From NCBI RefSeq assembly GCF_030297155.1, contig NZ_AP028067.1:3162001-3226000 (forward strand): 64,000 bases of DNA. The letters run 5' to 3'. This stretch comes from Vibrio sp. FE10 (GTDB lineage: Bacteria > Pseudomonadota > Gammaproteobacteria > Enterobacterales > Vibrionaceae). Of this stretch, positions 45,942-53,879 are shown in pieces. The notes under the pieces were generated by a model that worked only from the letters and a program-made list of their open reading frames with translations, was not told the origin of the DNA and ran no database searches. Both the position numbers and the translations under genes were made by a program. The stretch's first letter is position 1; every line of letters begins with the position of its first letter.

Positions 45942-47615
45942 CTAAACCGTTTCGAATTGATGCTCGTCTCTATCAACATAACTCGTAGCAGCGGTGAGCG
46001 CCTCATATCGGAATCGATAGGTGTTGGACTCCGGCACTAAATCAATCACGTGGAATTTCTCTAGCTGCTGACGGGTATTCTCGTTTGGACACAACAAATA
46101 AACCTCACATTCAGCATCGAGGGCATCTTTGATTGCGTTCTCTAGCGCGAGGCCAACGGTCACGTCAATCATAGGCACATCCGTCAGATCTAAGATCATT
46201 GCTTCATAATCAGAGATGCTTGAGTGCTGGCGCGATATCGCCTTCGAAACACTGAAAATCATCGGTCCAGAAAGATAGAAGAACAACACCTTACCGTTAG
46301 CGGTATCTAAAAGCTGACGTTCGCTGTCCGTCAGCGGGATATCGTCTTCGTCATCACCATCACTGATGGACTTTACTTGTCTGGCTTGTTCACGACTCAA
46401 ACGTTCAATAATCAGGATGTTCGATATAAAGACACCAAGACCAACAGCAATAATCAAATCAACAAATACGGTAAGGAGCATCACGCCATACATCACGCCC
46501 ATGCCCGCATAACTCACCTTGTGTGCGCGCTGAATGAAACTCCAATCAAGAATATTGAAACCCACATACATCGCGATACCCGCGAGCACGGCCATTGGGA
46601 TCGGTTCGGTCAAACCACCCGCCACCAATACCACCAGCGCCAGAACTAATGCACGAATTACACCTGAAAGTGGCGAACGAGCACCTACTTGGATATTCGT
46701 GACCGTCCCCATCGTAGCGCCAGCGCCCGGCAAAGCGCCGAACAAGCCAGAAATCATATTGGCGATGCCCTGTCCACGAAGCTCTTTATCAGAGTCATGC
46801 TCTTTACGAGTCAATGAGTCACCGATCACAGCGGTAAGCAGCGTATCGATACAACCCAACGTACCCAACACCAAGGCATCAATCACCATGGTAGTGAACA
46901 GTTCAGGGCTAATCGTTGGAATAACTAAAGAAGGTAAGCCGGCCGGGATTTCACCAATACGACGAATAGAATCAGTATCGAAGATGATGACCGACAATAG
47001 GGTCACAGCAACTAGAGCTACCAATTGTGCAGGGACATACTTACGGTATTTAGCAGGAAAACCAAAAAGGATACCGAGCGTTAGTGCCCCTAAAAACAGT
47101 TCGCTTATTTTCAGGTTGGCCAAGGTATCAGGCAACGCAGAAAGTGTGCCCATCACTCCACCAGATGGAGCAGCATGCCCTAACAAAGGAGAAAGCTGTA
47201 AGATGATCAGAATAACGCCAATGCCCGACATAAAGCCGGAGATCACGCTATATGGCATCAAAGTAACGTATTTACCGAGCTTTAATGTCCCAAGTAATAT
47301 CTGAAATGCACCCGCCATCATCACCACGGTAAAGGTCATTGCCATGCCAGTTTCAGGATATTTAGCGACCATGCTGGTCATCACCGCCGTCATGATCACC
47401 GTCATGGGTCCGGTAGGCTCTGATATCAAACTGCTGGAACCGCCAAATAAGGCTGCAAATAGGCCAACCATGATGGCGCCCCATAAGCCCGCTTCCGCCC
47501 CCGCTCCAGAAGCAACACCAAATGCTAATGCTAAAGGCAGTGAGATGATGGCTGTAGTGACACCGCCAAACATATCTCCTTTGAGATTGATATCCGCAAA
47601 ACGACTTCCAAACAA
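45942..47615 (-). CDS. SulP/SLC26 family anion transporter with STAS domain
   Basis: 557 residues. A transporter domain of about 12-14 spans (about 15-400), with SISEPTGPMT-like pattern near residue 65 (SLISEPTGPMTV) and GALPGAGATMG, is followed by a cytoplasmic STAS domain (about 430-540) containing VPMIDVTVGLALENAI. Family members move sulfate, bicarbonate or dicarboxylates. Divergent placement against a beta-carbonic anhydrase gene makes bicarbonate the most reasonable guess. Substrate not provable from sequence. Confidence 0.88.
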   Translation of the reverse strand: MFGSRFADINLKGDMFGGVTTAIISLPLALAFGVASGAGAEAGLWGAIMVGLFAALFGGSSSLISEPTGPMTVIMTAVMTSMVAKYPETGMAMTFTVVMMAGAFQILLGTLKLGKYVTLMPYSVISGFMSGIGVILIILQLSPLLGHAAPSGGVMGTLSALPDTLANLKISELFLGALTLGILFGFPAKYRKYVPAQLVALVAVTLLSVIIFDTDSIRRIGEIPAGLPSLVIPTISPELFTTMVIDALVLGTLGCIDTLLTAVIGDSLTRKEHDSDKELRGQGIANMISGLFGALPGAGATMGTVTNIQVGARSPLSGVIRALVLALVVLVAGGLTEPIPMAVLAGIAMYVGFNILDWSFIQRAHKVSYAGMGVMYGVMLLTVFVDLIIAVGLGVFISNILIIERLSREQARQVKSISDGDDEDDIPLTDSERQLLDTANGKVLFFYLSGPMIFSVSKAISRQHSSISDYEAMILDLTDVPMIDVTVGLALENAIKDALDAECEVYLLCPNENTRQQLEKFHVIDLVPESNTYRFRYEALTAATSYVDRDEHQFETV

Positions 47616-47859
47616 AACACACCTTCCTGATGATGAAATGACAAACCTTATTACTTTAACAAATGAGTCTGTAACACAGAAAGTGTTAATTCAATCACAT
47701 TATTCATGTCTTATAACCAGATGCTAGCTTCTACGCTAAGTTAATGATTTTAACAGCTAGAACACGTCAGATGAGTGCGAGTTGACACAGTTTTTACGAG
47801 ATTGAATTTGTAACATTGTGTATAGTTATAATTCTTAATTAAGGGACGTAAGACGCAAA

Positions 47860-48519
47860 ATGCCAGAGATTAAACAGCTTTTTGAAAACAACTCTAAATG
47901 GTCTGAAGAAATTCGTTCTCAAAGACCAGAGTATTTTACAACGCTTGAAGAGGGTCAAAACCCTGGTTTCCTATGGATCGGCTGCTCTGATAGCCGTGTA
48001 CCGGCCGAGCGTCTCACTGGTTTGTATTCTGGCGAACTGTTTGTTCATCGAAATGTCGCTAACCAAGTGGTTCATACCGACCTAAACTGCCTGTCTGTTG
48101 TACAGTACGCGGTAGATGTACTCAAAGTTAAACACATTATTGTTTGTGGCCACTACGGTTGTGGTGGTGTTAATGCGGCGATTGATAACCCTAAACTTGG
48201 TCTAATCAATAACTGGTTACTTCACATCCGTGATAATTACCTAAAGTACCGTAAGCAAATCGAGGGGCTTCCTCGTGAGCAATGGGGTGACAAACTGTGC
48301 GAAATTAACGTTGCAGAACAAGTCTACAACCTTGGTAATTCAACCATCATGCAAAGCGCATGGGAACGTGGACAAGATATTGAAATCCACGGTGTGGTTT
48401 ATGGTATTGGTAATGGCAAACTACAAGATCTTGGTGTGCGTTGCTCAAGCAATGACACGTTAGAAAACAGCCATTTAGAGGCGCTTGATAAAATCCTCTC
48501 GTCTCCAATTCTTGGTTAA
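47860..48519 (+). CDS. can: Beta-carbonic anhydrase
   Basis: 219 residues (E. coli Can 220). Zinc ligands Cys42 and Asp44 ([10 protein letters not shown]) and His/Cys in CGHYGCGG. Interconverts CO2 and bicarbonate in the cytoplasm for carboxylation reactions. Neighbouring hpt on the other side is the same arrangement as in E. coli. Divergent from the SulP gene across 244 bases. Confidence 0.97.
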   Translation: MPEIKQLFENNSKWSEEIRSQRPEYFTTLEEGQNPGFLWIGCSDSRVPAERLTGLYSGELFVHRNVANQVVHTDLNCLSVVQYAVDVLKVKHIIVCGHYGCGGVNAAIDNPKLGLINNWLLHIRDNYLKYRKQIEGLPREQWGDKLCEINVAEQVYNLGNSTIMQSAWERGQDIEIHGVVYGIGNGKLQDLGVRCSSNDTLENSHLEALDKILSSPILG

Positions 48520-48555
48520 GATTTAAACCTTATCGTTTTAATCACTAGATATAAG

Positions 48556-48582
48556 AAAGGCTCGCATTGTGCGAGCCTTTTT
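48556..48582. terminator. Terminator between can and hpt
   Basis: AAAGGCTCGCA/TGCGAGCCTTT with a 3-base loop, flanked by A and T runs; it suits both convergent genes. Confidence 0.88.
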
Positions 48583-48610
48583 GTTTTGTCAGTCTTCAAC
48601 AGAGTAATAA

Positions 48611-49141
48611 TTACTCTTGAGGTACAACTTTACCGATGTAAGGTAGGTGACGATATTTCTGTGCGTAGTCGATGCCCACACCAACAACGAATTCGTCAGG
48701 AATTTCAAAACCAATCCACTTAGTATCAACAATCACTTCACGACGAGAAGGCTTGTCTAGCAGCGTACAAATCTCGATAGATTTAGGACCACGTAGGCTT
48801 AGAATCTCTTTCACTTTAGTCAGTGTGTTACCTGTATCGATAATATCTTCTACAAGTAGAACGTCTTTCCCTTGGATGTCGTCATCAAGGTCTTTCAAAA
48901 TACGCACGTCACGCGAGCTTTCCATACCGTTGCCGTAGCTAGATGCGGTCATGAAATCAACTTGGTGAGTTAAATCGATAGCACGAGCAAGATCCGCCAT
49001 AAAGACAAAAGATCCACGTAATAAGCCAACTAGAACTAGATCTTCACTACCGTTGTAGTGTTCCGTGATCTGTTTACCTAGTTCATTCACTCGATCCTGA
49101 ACTTCTTGCTCAGAGATCATGACTTCAACTGTATGCTTCAT
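48611..49141 (-). CDS. hpt: Hypoxanthine phosphoribosyltransferase
   Basis: 176 residues. PRPP-binding loop [15 protein letters not shown]. Purine salvage: converts hypoxanthine (and guanine less well) to nucleotide. Divergent from the quorum-sensing regulator across 337 bases, the standard Vibrio arrangement for luxR/hapR. Confidence 0.96.
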   Translation of the reverse strand: MKHTVEVMISEQEVQDRVNELGKQITEHYNGSEDLVLVGLLRGSFVFMADLARAIDLTHQVDFMTASSYGNGMESSRDVRILKDLDDDIQGKDVLLVEDIIDTGNTLTKVKEILSLRGPKSIEICTLLDKPSRREVIVDTKWIGFEIPDEFVVGVGIDYAQKYRHLPYIGKVVPQE

Positions 49142-49478
49142 ACTGCTCTCATTTTATTTGGTGAATGCGACAAGTGTAGACAGTTTTGCCATTGATGCCG
49201 CTCAATTTTGTGGGTAAGTCTAGCATTGCTCAAATACCCACACCACCTTATGGTTCGAATTTACTCATACATTCTCAACGAAGTGTGCGCTGATGCCTTG
49301 TCTAATACTCGCTTCCTTTCACATCAATCCTGATCACGCTTTATGGATCTAGTTTGATGTAACTGCCTATAAAACAAGCTCAAAGGATTGACCATTCGCA
49401 TATGCACCATTACACTCATCTTGGCTTAAATAATAATAAAATCATTAATATAAAAAATTCGTTGGCAAGGAAAACAAA
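49142..49478. promoter_or_regulatory. hpt / luxR-type regulator divergent promoter region
   Basis: 337 bases with no gene. The last 50 bases before the regulator are very AT-rich (AATAATAATAAAATCATTAA), suitable for a promoter and for LuxR-family autoregulation. The leader ends with GTTGGC overlapping the ribosome-binding site region. No convincing full LuxR palindrome was found by eye. Confidence 0.6.
49461..49466 (+). promoter_or_regulatory. Candidate Qrr sRNA pairing site at the ribosome-binding site
   Basis: GTTGGC is directly followed by the ribosome site AAGG and is complementary to the conserved GCCAAC of Vibrio Qrr small RNAs. Qrr repression of luxR/hapR translation is established in V. 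harveyi and V. cholerae. Only six bases are certain here; the rest of the duplex is not shown. Confidence 0.5.
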
Positions 49479-50084
49479 ATGGACTCAATCTCTAAGAGAC
49501 CTAGAACTAGGCTTTCACCCCTAAAAAGAAAACTGCAATTGATGGAGATCGCTCTTGAAGTCTTCTCTCGTCGTGGCATTGGCCGTGGCGGTCATGCAGA
49601 CATCGCAGACATTGCTCAAGTATCAGTTGCAACGGTATTTAACTACTTCCCAACCCGTGAAGACTTGGTTGATGAAGTGCTTAATCACGTGGTTCGCCAA
49701 TTCTCTAACTTCCTTTCAGACAATATCGACTTAGATATTCACGCAAAAGAAAACCTACATAATATTGCGACTGAAATGGTGACGTTAGTGGCTCAAGATA
49801 GCCATTGGTTGAACGTATGGTTTGAATGGAGCGCTTCGACTCGTGATGAAGTGTGGCCTCTATTCGTAACCACTAACCGCACTAACCAGATGTTAGTACA
49901 AAATATGTTTAGCAAAGCGATTGAGCGCGGCGAAGTTTGCGACGATCACGACCCTAAGCATCTAGCAAACCTATTCCACGGCATCTGCTACTCGCTGTTC
50001 ATTCAAGCGAAACGTGTGGAAACGCCAGAAGAGCTTTCAAGCTTAACAGATAGCTACCTAAACATGCTGTGCATCTATAAGTAG
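49479..50084 (+). CDS. Quorum-sensing master regulator, LuxR/HapR/OpaR/LitR family
   Basis: 201 residues, TetR fold. N-terminal helix-turn-helix (about 20-70; HADIADIAQVSVATVFNYFPTREDL) and C-terminal ligand/dimer domain. It is the high-cell-density regulator of vibrios, affecting biofilm, protease, competence and luminescence genes. Species names differ (luxR, hapR, opaR, smcR, litR), so I leave the symbol blank. Location between hpt and lpd is characteristic. Translation is probably repressed by Qrr RNAs. Strong terminator follows. Confidence 0.95.
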   Translation: MDSISKRPRTRLSPLKRKLQLMEIALEVFSRRGIGRGGHADIADIAQVSVATVFNYFPTREDLVDEVLNHVVRQFSNFLSDNIDLDIHAKENLHNIATEMVTLVAQDSHWLNVWFEWSASTRDEVWPLFVTTNRTNQMLVQNMFSKAIERGEVCDDHDPKHLANLFHGICYSLFIQAKRVETPEELSSLTDSYLNMLCIYK

Positions 50085-50108
50085 CTTCGAGCTTCGAGAT
50101 AAATTGTT

Positions 50109-50141
50109 AAAGGGCTGGCCTAATGGGTTAGCCCTTTTTTT
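50109..50141 (+). terminator. Terminator of the luxR/hapR homologue
   Basis: AAAGGGCTGGCC pairs with GGGTTAGCCCTTT (including G-U pairs) around a short TAAT loop, followed by seven T. Confidence 0.88.
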
Positions 50142-50227
50142 GTGAAGTGTAGTCGCTCTTCGCATCCCGAAGCACAGCGTACTCACATCTCGAAGTGAAA
50201 TGTTTCTACTCTTTTCTTCAGATATAA

Positions 50228-50255
50228 AAAAGCCGCTGACGAATCAGCGGCTTTT
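50228..50255. terminator. Terminator of lpd
   Basis: Perfect 12-bp stem AAAAGCCGCTGA/TCAGCGGCTTTT with a 4-base loop; usable on both strands. Confidence 0.88.
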
Positions 50256-50284
50256 AAAAACATTAGCGAGTGGCTAAGAAAGAA

Positions 50285-51712
50285 TTACTTCTTCTTTTTC
50301 ACAGCTTTTTTGTTTGGAAGGTCAGTGATTGAACCTTCGAATACTTCCGCAGCAAGACCAACAGACTCGTGTAGAGTTGGGTGAGCGTGGATAGTAAGAG
50401 CGATATCTTCTGCATCACAACCCATTTCGATTGCTAGGCCGATTTCGCCAAGAAGTTCACCACCGTTAGTACCAACAACAGCACCACCGATTACGCGATG
50501 AGTATCTTTATCGAAGATCATCTTAGTCATACCGTCTGCACAGTCAGAAGCGATTGCACGACCAGAAGCAGCCCAAGGGAAAGTAGCAACTTCGTAGTTC
50601 AGGCCTTCCGCTTTCGCTTCTTTCTCAGTCTTACCTACCCAAGCAACTTCTGGCTCAGTGTACGCAATTGATGGGATTACTTTAGGATCGAAGTAGTGCT
50701 TCTTACCAGAGATAACTTCAGCAGCTACGTGACCTTCATGCACACCTTTGTGAGCAAGCATTGGTTGACCAACAACGTCACCGATCGCGTGGATGTGAGG
50801 AACGTTAGTACGCATTTGCTTATCAACATTGATGAAACCGCGCTCATCAACTTCGATACCTGCTTTTTCAGCGTCGATAAGTGCACCGTTTGGAACACGA
50901 CCGATAGCAACAAGAACAGCATCGTAGCGCTCAGCTTCAGCTGGTGCTTTTTTGCCTTCCATTGAAACGTAGATACCGTCTTCTTTCGCTTCAACAGCAG
51001 TCACTTTAGTTTCAAGCATTAGCTTGAACTTGTTCTTGATGCGTTTAGTGAAGACTTTAACGATGTCTTTATCCGCAGCTGGGATAACTTGATCGAACAT
51101 CTCAACAACTTCAACTTTAGAACCTAGAGAGTGGTAAACCGTACCCATCTCAAGACCGATGATACCGCCGCCCATGATAAGCAGTTTTTCTGGTACTTCG
51201 TTTAGTTCTAGTGCATCCGTAGAATCCCAAATACGTGGGTCTTCATGTGGGATGAAAGGAAGTTTGATTGGGCGAGAACCCGCTGCAATGATTGCATTAT
51301 CAAAGTTAATTGTTGTCGTTTCTTCGCCAACAACTTCGATGCTGTTAGGACCAGTAAACTTACCGAAACCGTTAACAACAGTAACGTTACGCATCTTAGC
51401 CATACCGCCAAGACCGCCAGTCAGTTGATCAACTACTTTGTCTTTCCAGATACGAACTTTGTTGATGTCCGTTTGTGGCTCACCGAATACAACGCCGTGC
51501 TCTGCCATCGCTTTTGCTTCTTCAATTACTTTAGATACGTGAAGAAGTGCTTTTGATGGAATACAACCAACGTTTAGACATACACCACCAAGAGTGCTGT
51601 AACGTTCAACTAGTACTGTTTCTAGACCTAAATCCGCACAACGGAATGCCGCTGAGTAGCCAGCAGGACCTGAACCAAGTACAACAACTTGGGCTTTAAT
51701 TTCTTTGCTCAT
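50285..51712 (-). CDS. lpdA: Dihydrolipoyl dehydrogenase (E3)
   Basis: 475 residues. FAD-binding GSGPAGYSAAFRCADLG, redox pair GGVCLNVGCIPSK, NAD-binding GGGIIGLEMGTVY, catalytic His-Glu in HAHPTLHE. It reoxidises dihydrolipoyl groups of the pyruvate and 2-oxoglutarate dehydrogenase complexes. The 242-base gap from aceF with a stable hairpin suggests independent or modulated expression, consistent with serving two complexes. Confidence 0.97.
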   Translation of the reverse strand: MSKEIKAQVVVLGSGPAGYSAAFRCADLGLETVLVERYSTLGGVCLNVGCIPSKALLHVSKVIEEAKAMAEHGVVFGEPQTDINKVRIWKDKVVDQLTGGLGGMAKMRNVTVVNGFGKFTGPNSIEVVGEETTTINFDNAIIAAGSRPIKLPFIPHEDPRIWDSTDALELNEVPEKLLIMGGGIIGLEMGTVYHSLGSKVEVVEMFDQVIPAADKDIVKVFTKRIKNKFKLMLETKVTAVEAKEDGIYVSMEGKKAPAEAERYDAVLVAIGRVPNGALIDAEKAGIEVDERGFINVDKQMRTNVPHIHAIGDVVGQPMLAHKGVHEGHVAAEVISGKKHYFDPKVIPSIAYTEPEVAWVGKTEKEAKAEGLNYEVATFPWAASGRAIASDCADGMTKMIFDKDTHRVIGGAVVGTNGGELLGEIGLAIEMGCDAEDIALTIHAHPTLHESVGLAAEVFEGSITDLPNKKAVKKKK

Positions 51713-51912
51713 TGTGACCTCTTGTAGTCATTATCCCTAACAGGCTGAGTAGATGTTCTTAAAATTATTGGGCTTTCAAACAAGAAACATTTTACAGAGA
51801 TGTTAACAGTGTGAAAGTAGCTTTAAGTTAGCCTGTGAGCTAGACAACAATTCCCCCGCAGTTTATGAGAAATGCCGGAAACTGTTCTCTAAAAATAGTC
51901 TTTATATAAAGA

Positions 51913-51940
51913 ATTAAGGTGACCCGAAAGTCACCTTAAT
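51913..51940 (-). terminator. Hairpin between aceF and lpd
   Basis: Perfect 11-bp stem ATTAAGGTGAC/GTCACCTTAAT with a 6-base loop, 15 bases after the aceF stop. No strong T run follows on the minus strand, so partial termination or mRNA processing is likely. Confidence 0.6.
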
Positions 51941-51954
51941 AATTACTTTCTCAA

Positions 51955-53853
51955 TTACAGTACTAGACGACGAATGTCAGATAGTGCGCTGTTTAGGAAA
52001 GTAATGAAGCGTGCACCTTCAGCACCATCGATCACTCGGTGATCGTATGATAGAGACAGTGGAAGCTGTAGACGTGGTTGGAACTCTTTACCATTCCAAA
52101 CTGGCTTAATCTCAGACTTAGATACACCTAGGATACCTACTTCTGGAGCATTTACGATTGGAGTAAATGCAGTACCGCCAATACCACCAAGGCTAGAGAT
52201 TGTGAAACAACCGCCTTGCATGTCTGCCGCTGTTAGCTTACCAGAACGTGCTTTCTTAGAAACAACCATTAGTTCTTCAGATAGCTCGTAAATACCTTTC
52301 TTGTTCACGTCTTTGAAAACAGGAACAACTAGGCCGTTTGGTGTATCAACTGCGATACCCACGTTTACGTACTTCTTAAGAATGATGCTTTCGCCATCGT
52401 CAGAAAGAGACGAGTTGAATGCAGGGAATGCTTCTAGCGCTTTAGCAACAGCTTTCATGATGAACACAAGTGGAGTGATCTTCATGCCAGTGTCTTTCTT
52501 CGCTTCGATTGCGTTCTGTTCTTTACGGAATGCTTCTAGCTCAGTGATGTCTGCGTTGTCCCACTGTGTAACGTGAGGGATCATTACCCAGTTACGGTGC
52601 AGGTTAGCGCCAGAGATCTTCTTAATCTTAGAAAGCTTCTGAACTTCAGTTTCGCCGAACTTGCTGAAGTCAACTTTTGGCCATGGTAGTAGACCAAGAG
52701 CAGAACCGTCACCGCCTTTGCCAGATGCTGCAGCACCAGACTCAAGACGCTTAAGTGCATCTTTAACGTAAGACTGAACGTCTTCTTTAAGGATACGGCT
52801 CTTACGACCAGTACCTTTAACCTTAGAAAGGTTAACGCCAAATTCGCGAGCAAGACGACGAACAACTGGAGAAGCGTGTGCGTAGTCACCGTTCTCTTGG
52901 AAGTCGCCAGCTGCTGGAGCTACTGCTTCTGCTTTAGGACGGTCCGCCGATGCGGCAGGTGCTGCTGCCGGAGCTGCTGCTTGTGCTGGAGCTGAAGCCG
53001 CTACTGCTACTGGAGCTGCGCCTTCAACAACGAAAGTCATGATTGAAGAGCCTGTTGACACTTTGTCGCCAGCTGCAATCTTGATTTCTTTTACTGTACC
53101 AGCGAATGGTGCAGGTACTTCCATTGAAGCTTTGTCGCCTTCAACAGTAATTAGAGATTGCTCTTCTTCTACTGTATCGCCAACCGCTACCATGATTTCA
53201 GTAACTTCTACTTCGTCGCCACCGATATCTGGAACGTTCACTTCCTTCTCAGCAGATGCTGCTGCAACTGGTGCCGCCGCCGGAGCAGGAGCTGCTGCAA
53301 CTGGAGCGCCAGAACCTGCCACTTCAAATACCATTACTAGAGAACCAGTAGATACTGAGTCACCAGAAGCGATCTTGATTTCTTTAACGATACCAGCGAA
53401 TGGTGCAGGAACTTCCATTGAAGCCTTGTCACCTTCAACAGTAAGAAGAGATTGCTCTTCTTCTACTGCGTCGCCAATAGCGACCATGATTTCAGTTACT
53501 TCAACTTCATCACCGCCGATATCAGGAACGTGAACTTCTTTAAGCTCAGCTGCCGCTGCAGGAGCAGCTGCAACTGGTGCCGCCGCTTCAACTGCTGGCG
53601 CAGCCGGTGCTGCTGCAGCACCTTCCGCTTCGAAGATCATGATAAGAGAACCAGTAGAAACAGAATCACCTTCTGAAATCTTGATTTCTTTAACGATACC
53701 CGCTTGAGACGCAGGAACTTCCATTGAAGCTTTGTCGCCTTCAACAGTGATCAGTGACTGTTCTTCTTCAACCTTGTCGCCAACGTTTACAAGAATCTCA
53801 GTTACTTCAACCTCGTCAGCACCGATGTCTGGTACATTAATTTCGATTGTCAT
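51955..53853 (-). CDS. aceF: Pyruvate dehydrogenase E2 (dihydrolipoyl acetyltransferase) with three lipoyl domains
   Basis: 632 residues. Three lipoyl domains (about 1-78, 105-182, 207-284), each with the lipoylated Lys in [10 protein letters not shown] (Lys41 in the first). They are joined by Ala/Pro-rich linkers. Then a peripheral subunit-binding domain ([14 protein letters not shown], about 330-366) and the acetyltransferase core with catalytic HRVID near the C terminus. Forms the 24-mer core of the complex. Twenty-six bases after aceE. Confidence 0.97.
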   Translation of the reverse strand: MTIEINVPDIGADEVEVTEILVNVGDKVEEEQSLITVEGDKASMEVPASQAGIVKEIKISEGDSVSTGSLIMIFEAEGAAAAPAAPAVEAAAPVAAAPAAAAELKEVHVPDIGGDEVEVTEIMVAIGDAVEEEQSLLTVEGDKASMEVPAPFAGIVKEIKIASGDSVSTGSLVMVFEVAGSGAPVAAAPAPAAAPVAAASAEKEVNVPDIGGDEVEVTEIMVAVGDTVEEEQSLITVEGDKASMEVPAPFAGTVKEIKIAAGDKVSTGSSIMTFVVEGAAPVAVAASAPAQAAAPAAAPAASADRPKAEAVAPAAGDFQENGDYAHASPVVRRLAREFGVNLSKVKGTGRKSRILKEDVQSYVKDALKRLESGAAASGKGGDGSALGLLPWPKVDFSKFGETEVQKLSKIKKISGANLHRNWVMIPHVTQWDNADITELEAFRKEQNAIEAKKDTGMKITPLVFIMKAVAKALEAFPAFNSSLSDDGESIILKKYVNVGIAVDTPNGLVVPVFKDVNKKGIYELSEELMVVSKKARSGKLTAADMQGGCFTISSLGGIGGTAFTPIVNAPEVGILGVSKSEIKPVWNGKEFQPRLQLPLSLSYDHRVIDGAEGARFITFLNSALSDIRRLVL

Positions 53854-53879
53854 TGTATTTACCTACCTTAATGCCAGTC

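Noticed and set aside
46534-47304. A 256-codon open frame opposite the SulP transporter gene
   Set aside because: Antisense to a well-supported membrane-protein gene. The translation is a low-complexity shadow (Pro, Thr, Ser, Ile) without a ribosome site or family motif.
53039-53533. A 164-codon repetitive open frame opposite aceF
   Set aside because: It mirrors the repeated lipoyl-domain and Ala/Pro linker codons of aceF, and its Thr/Ser/Ala repeats are explained by that.
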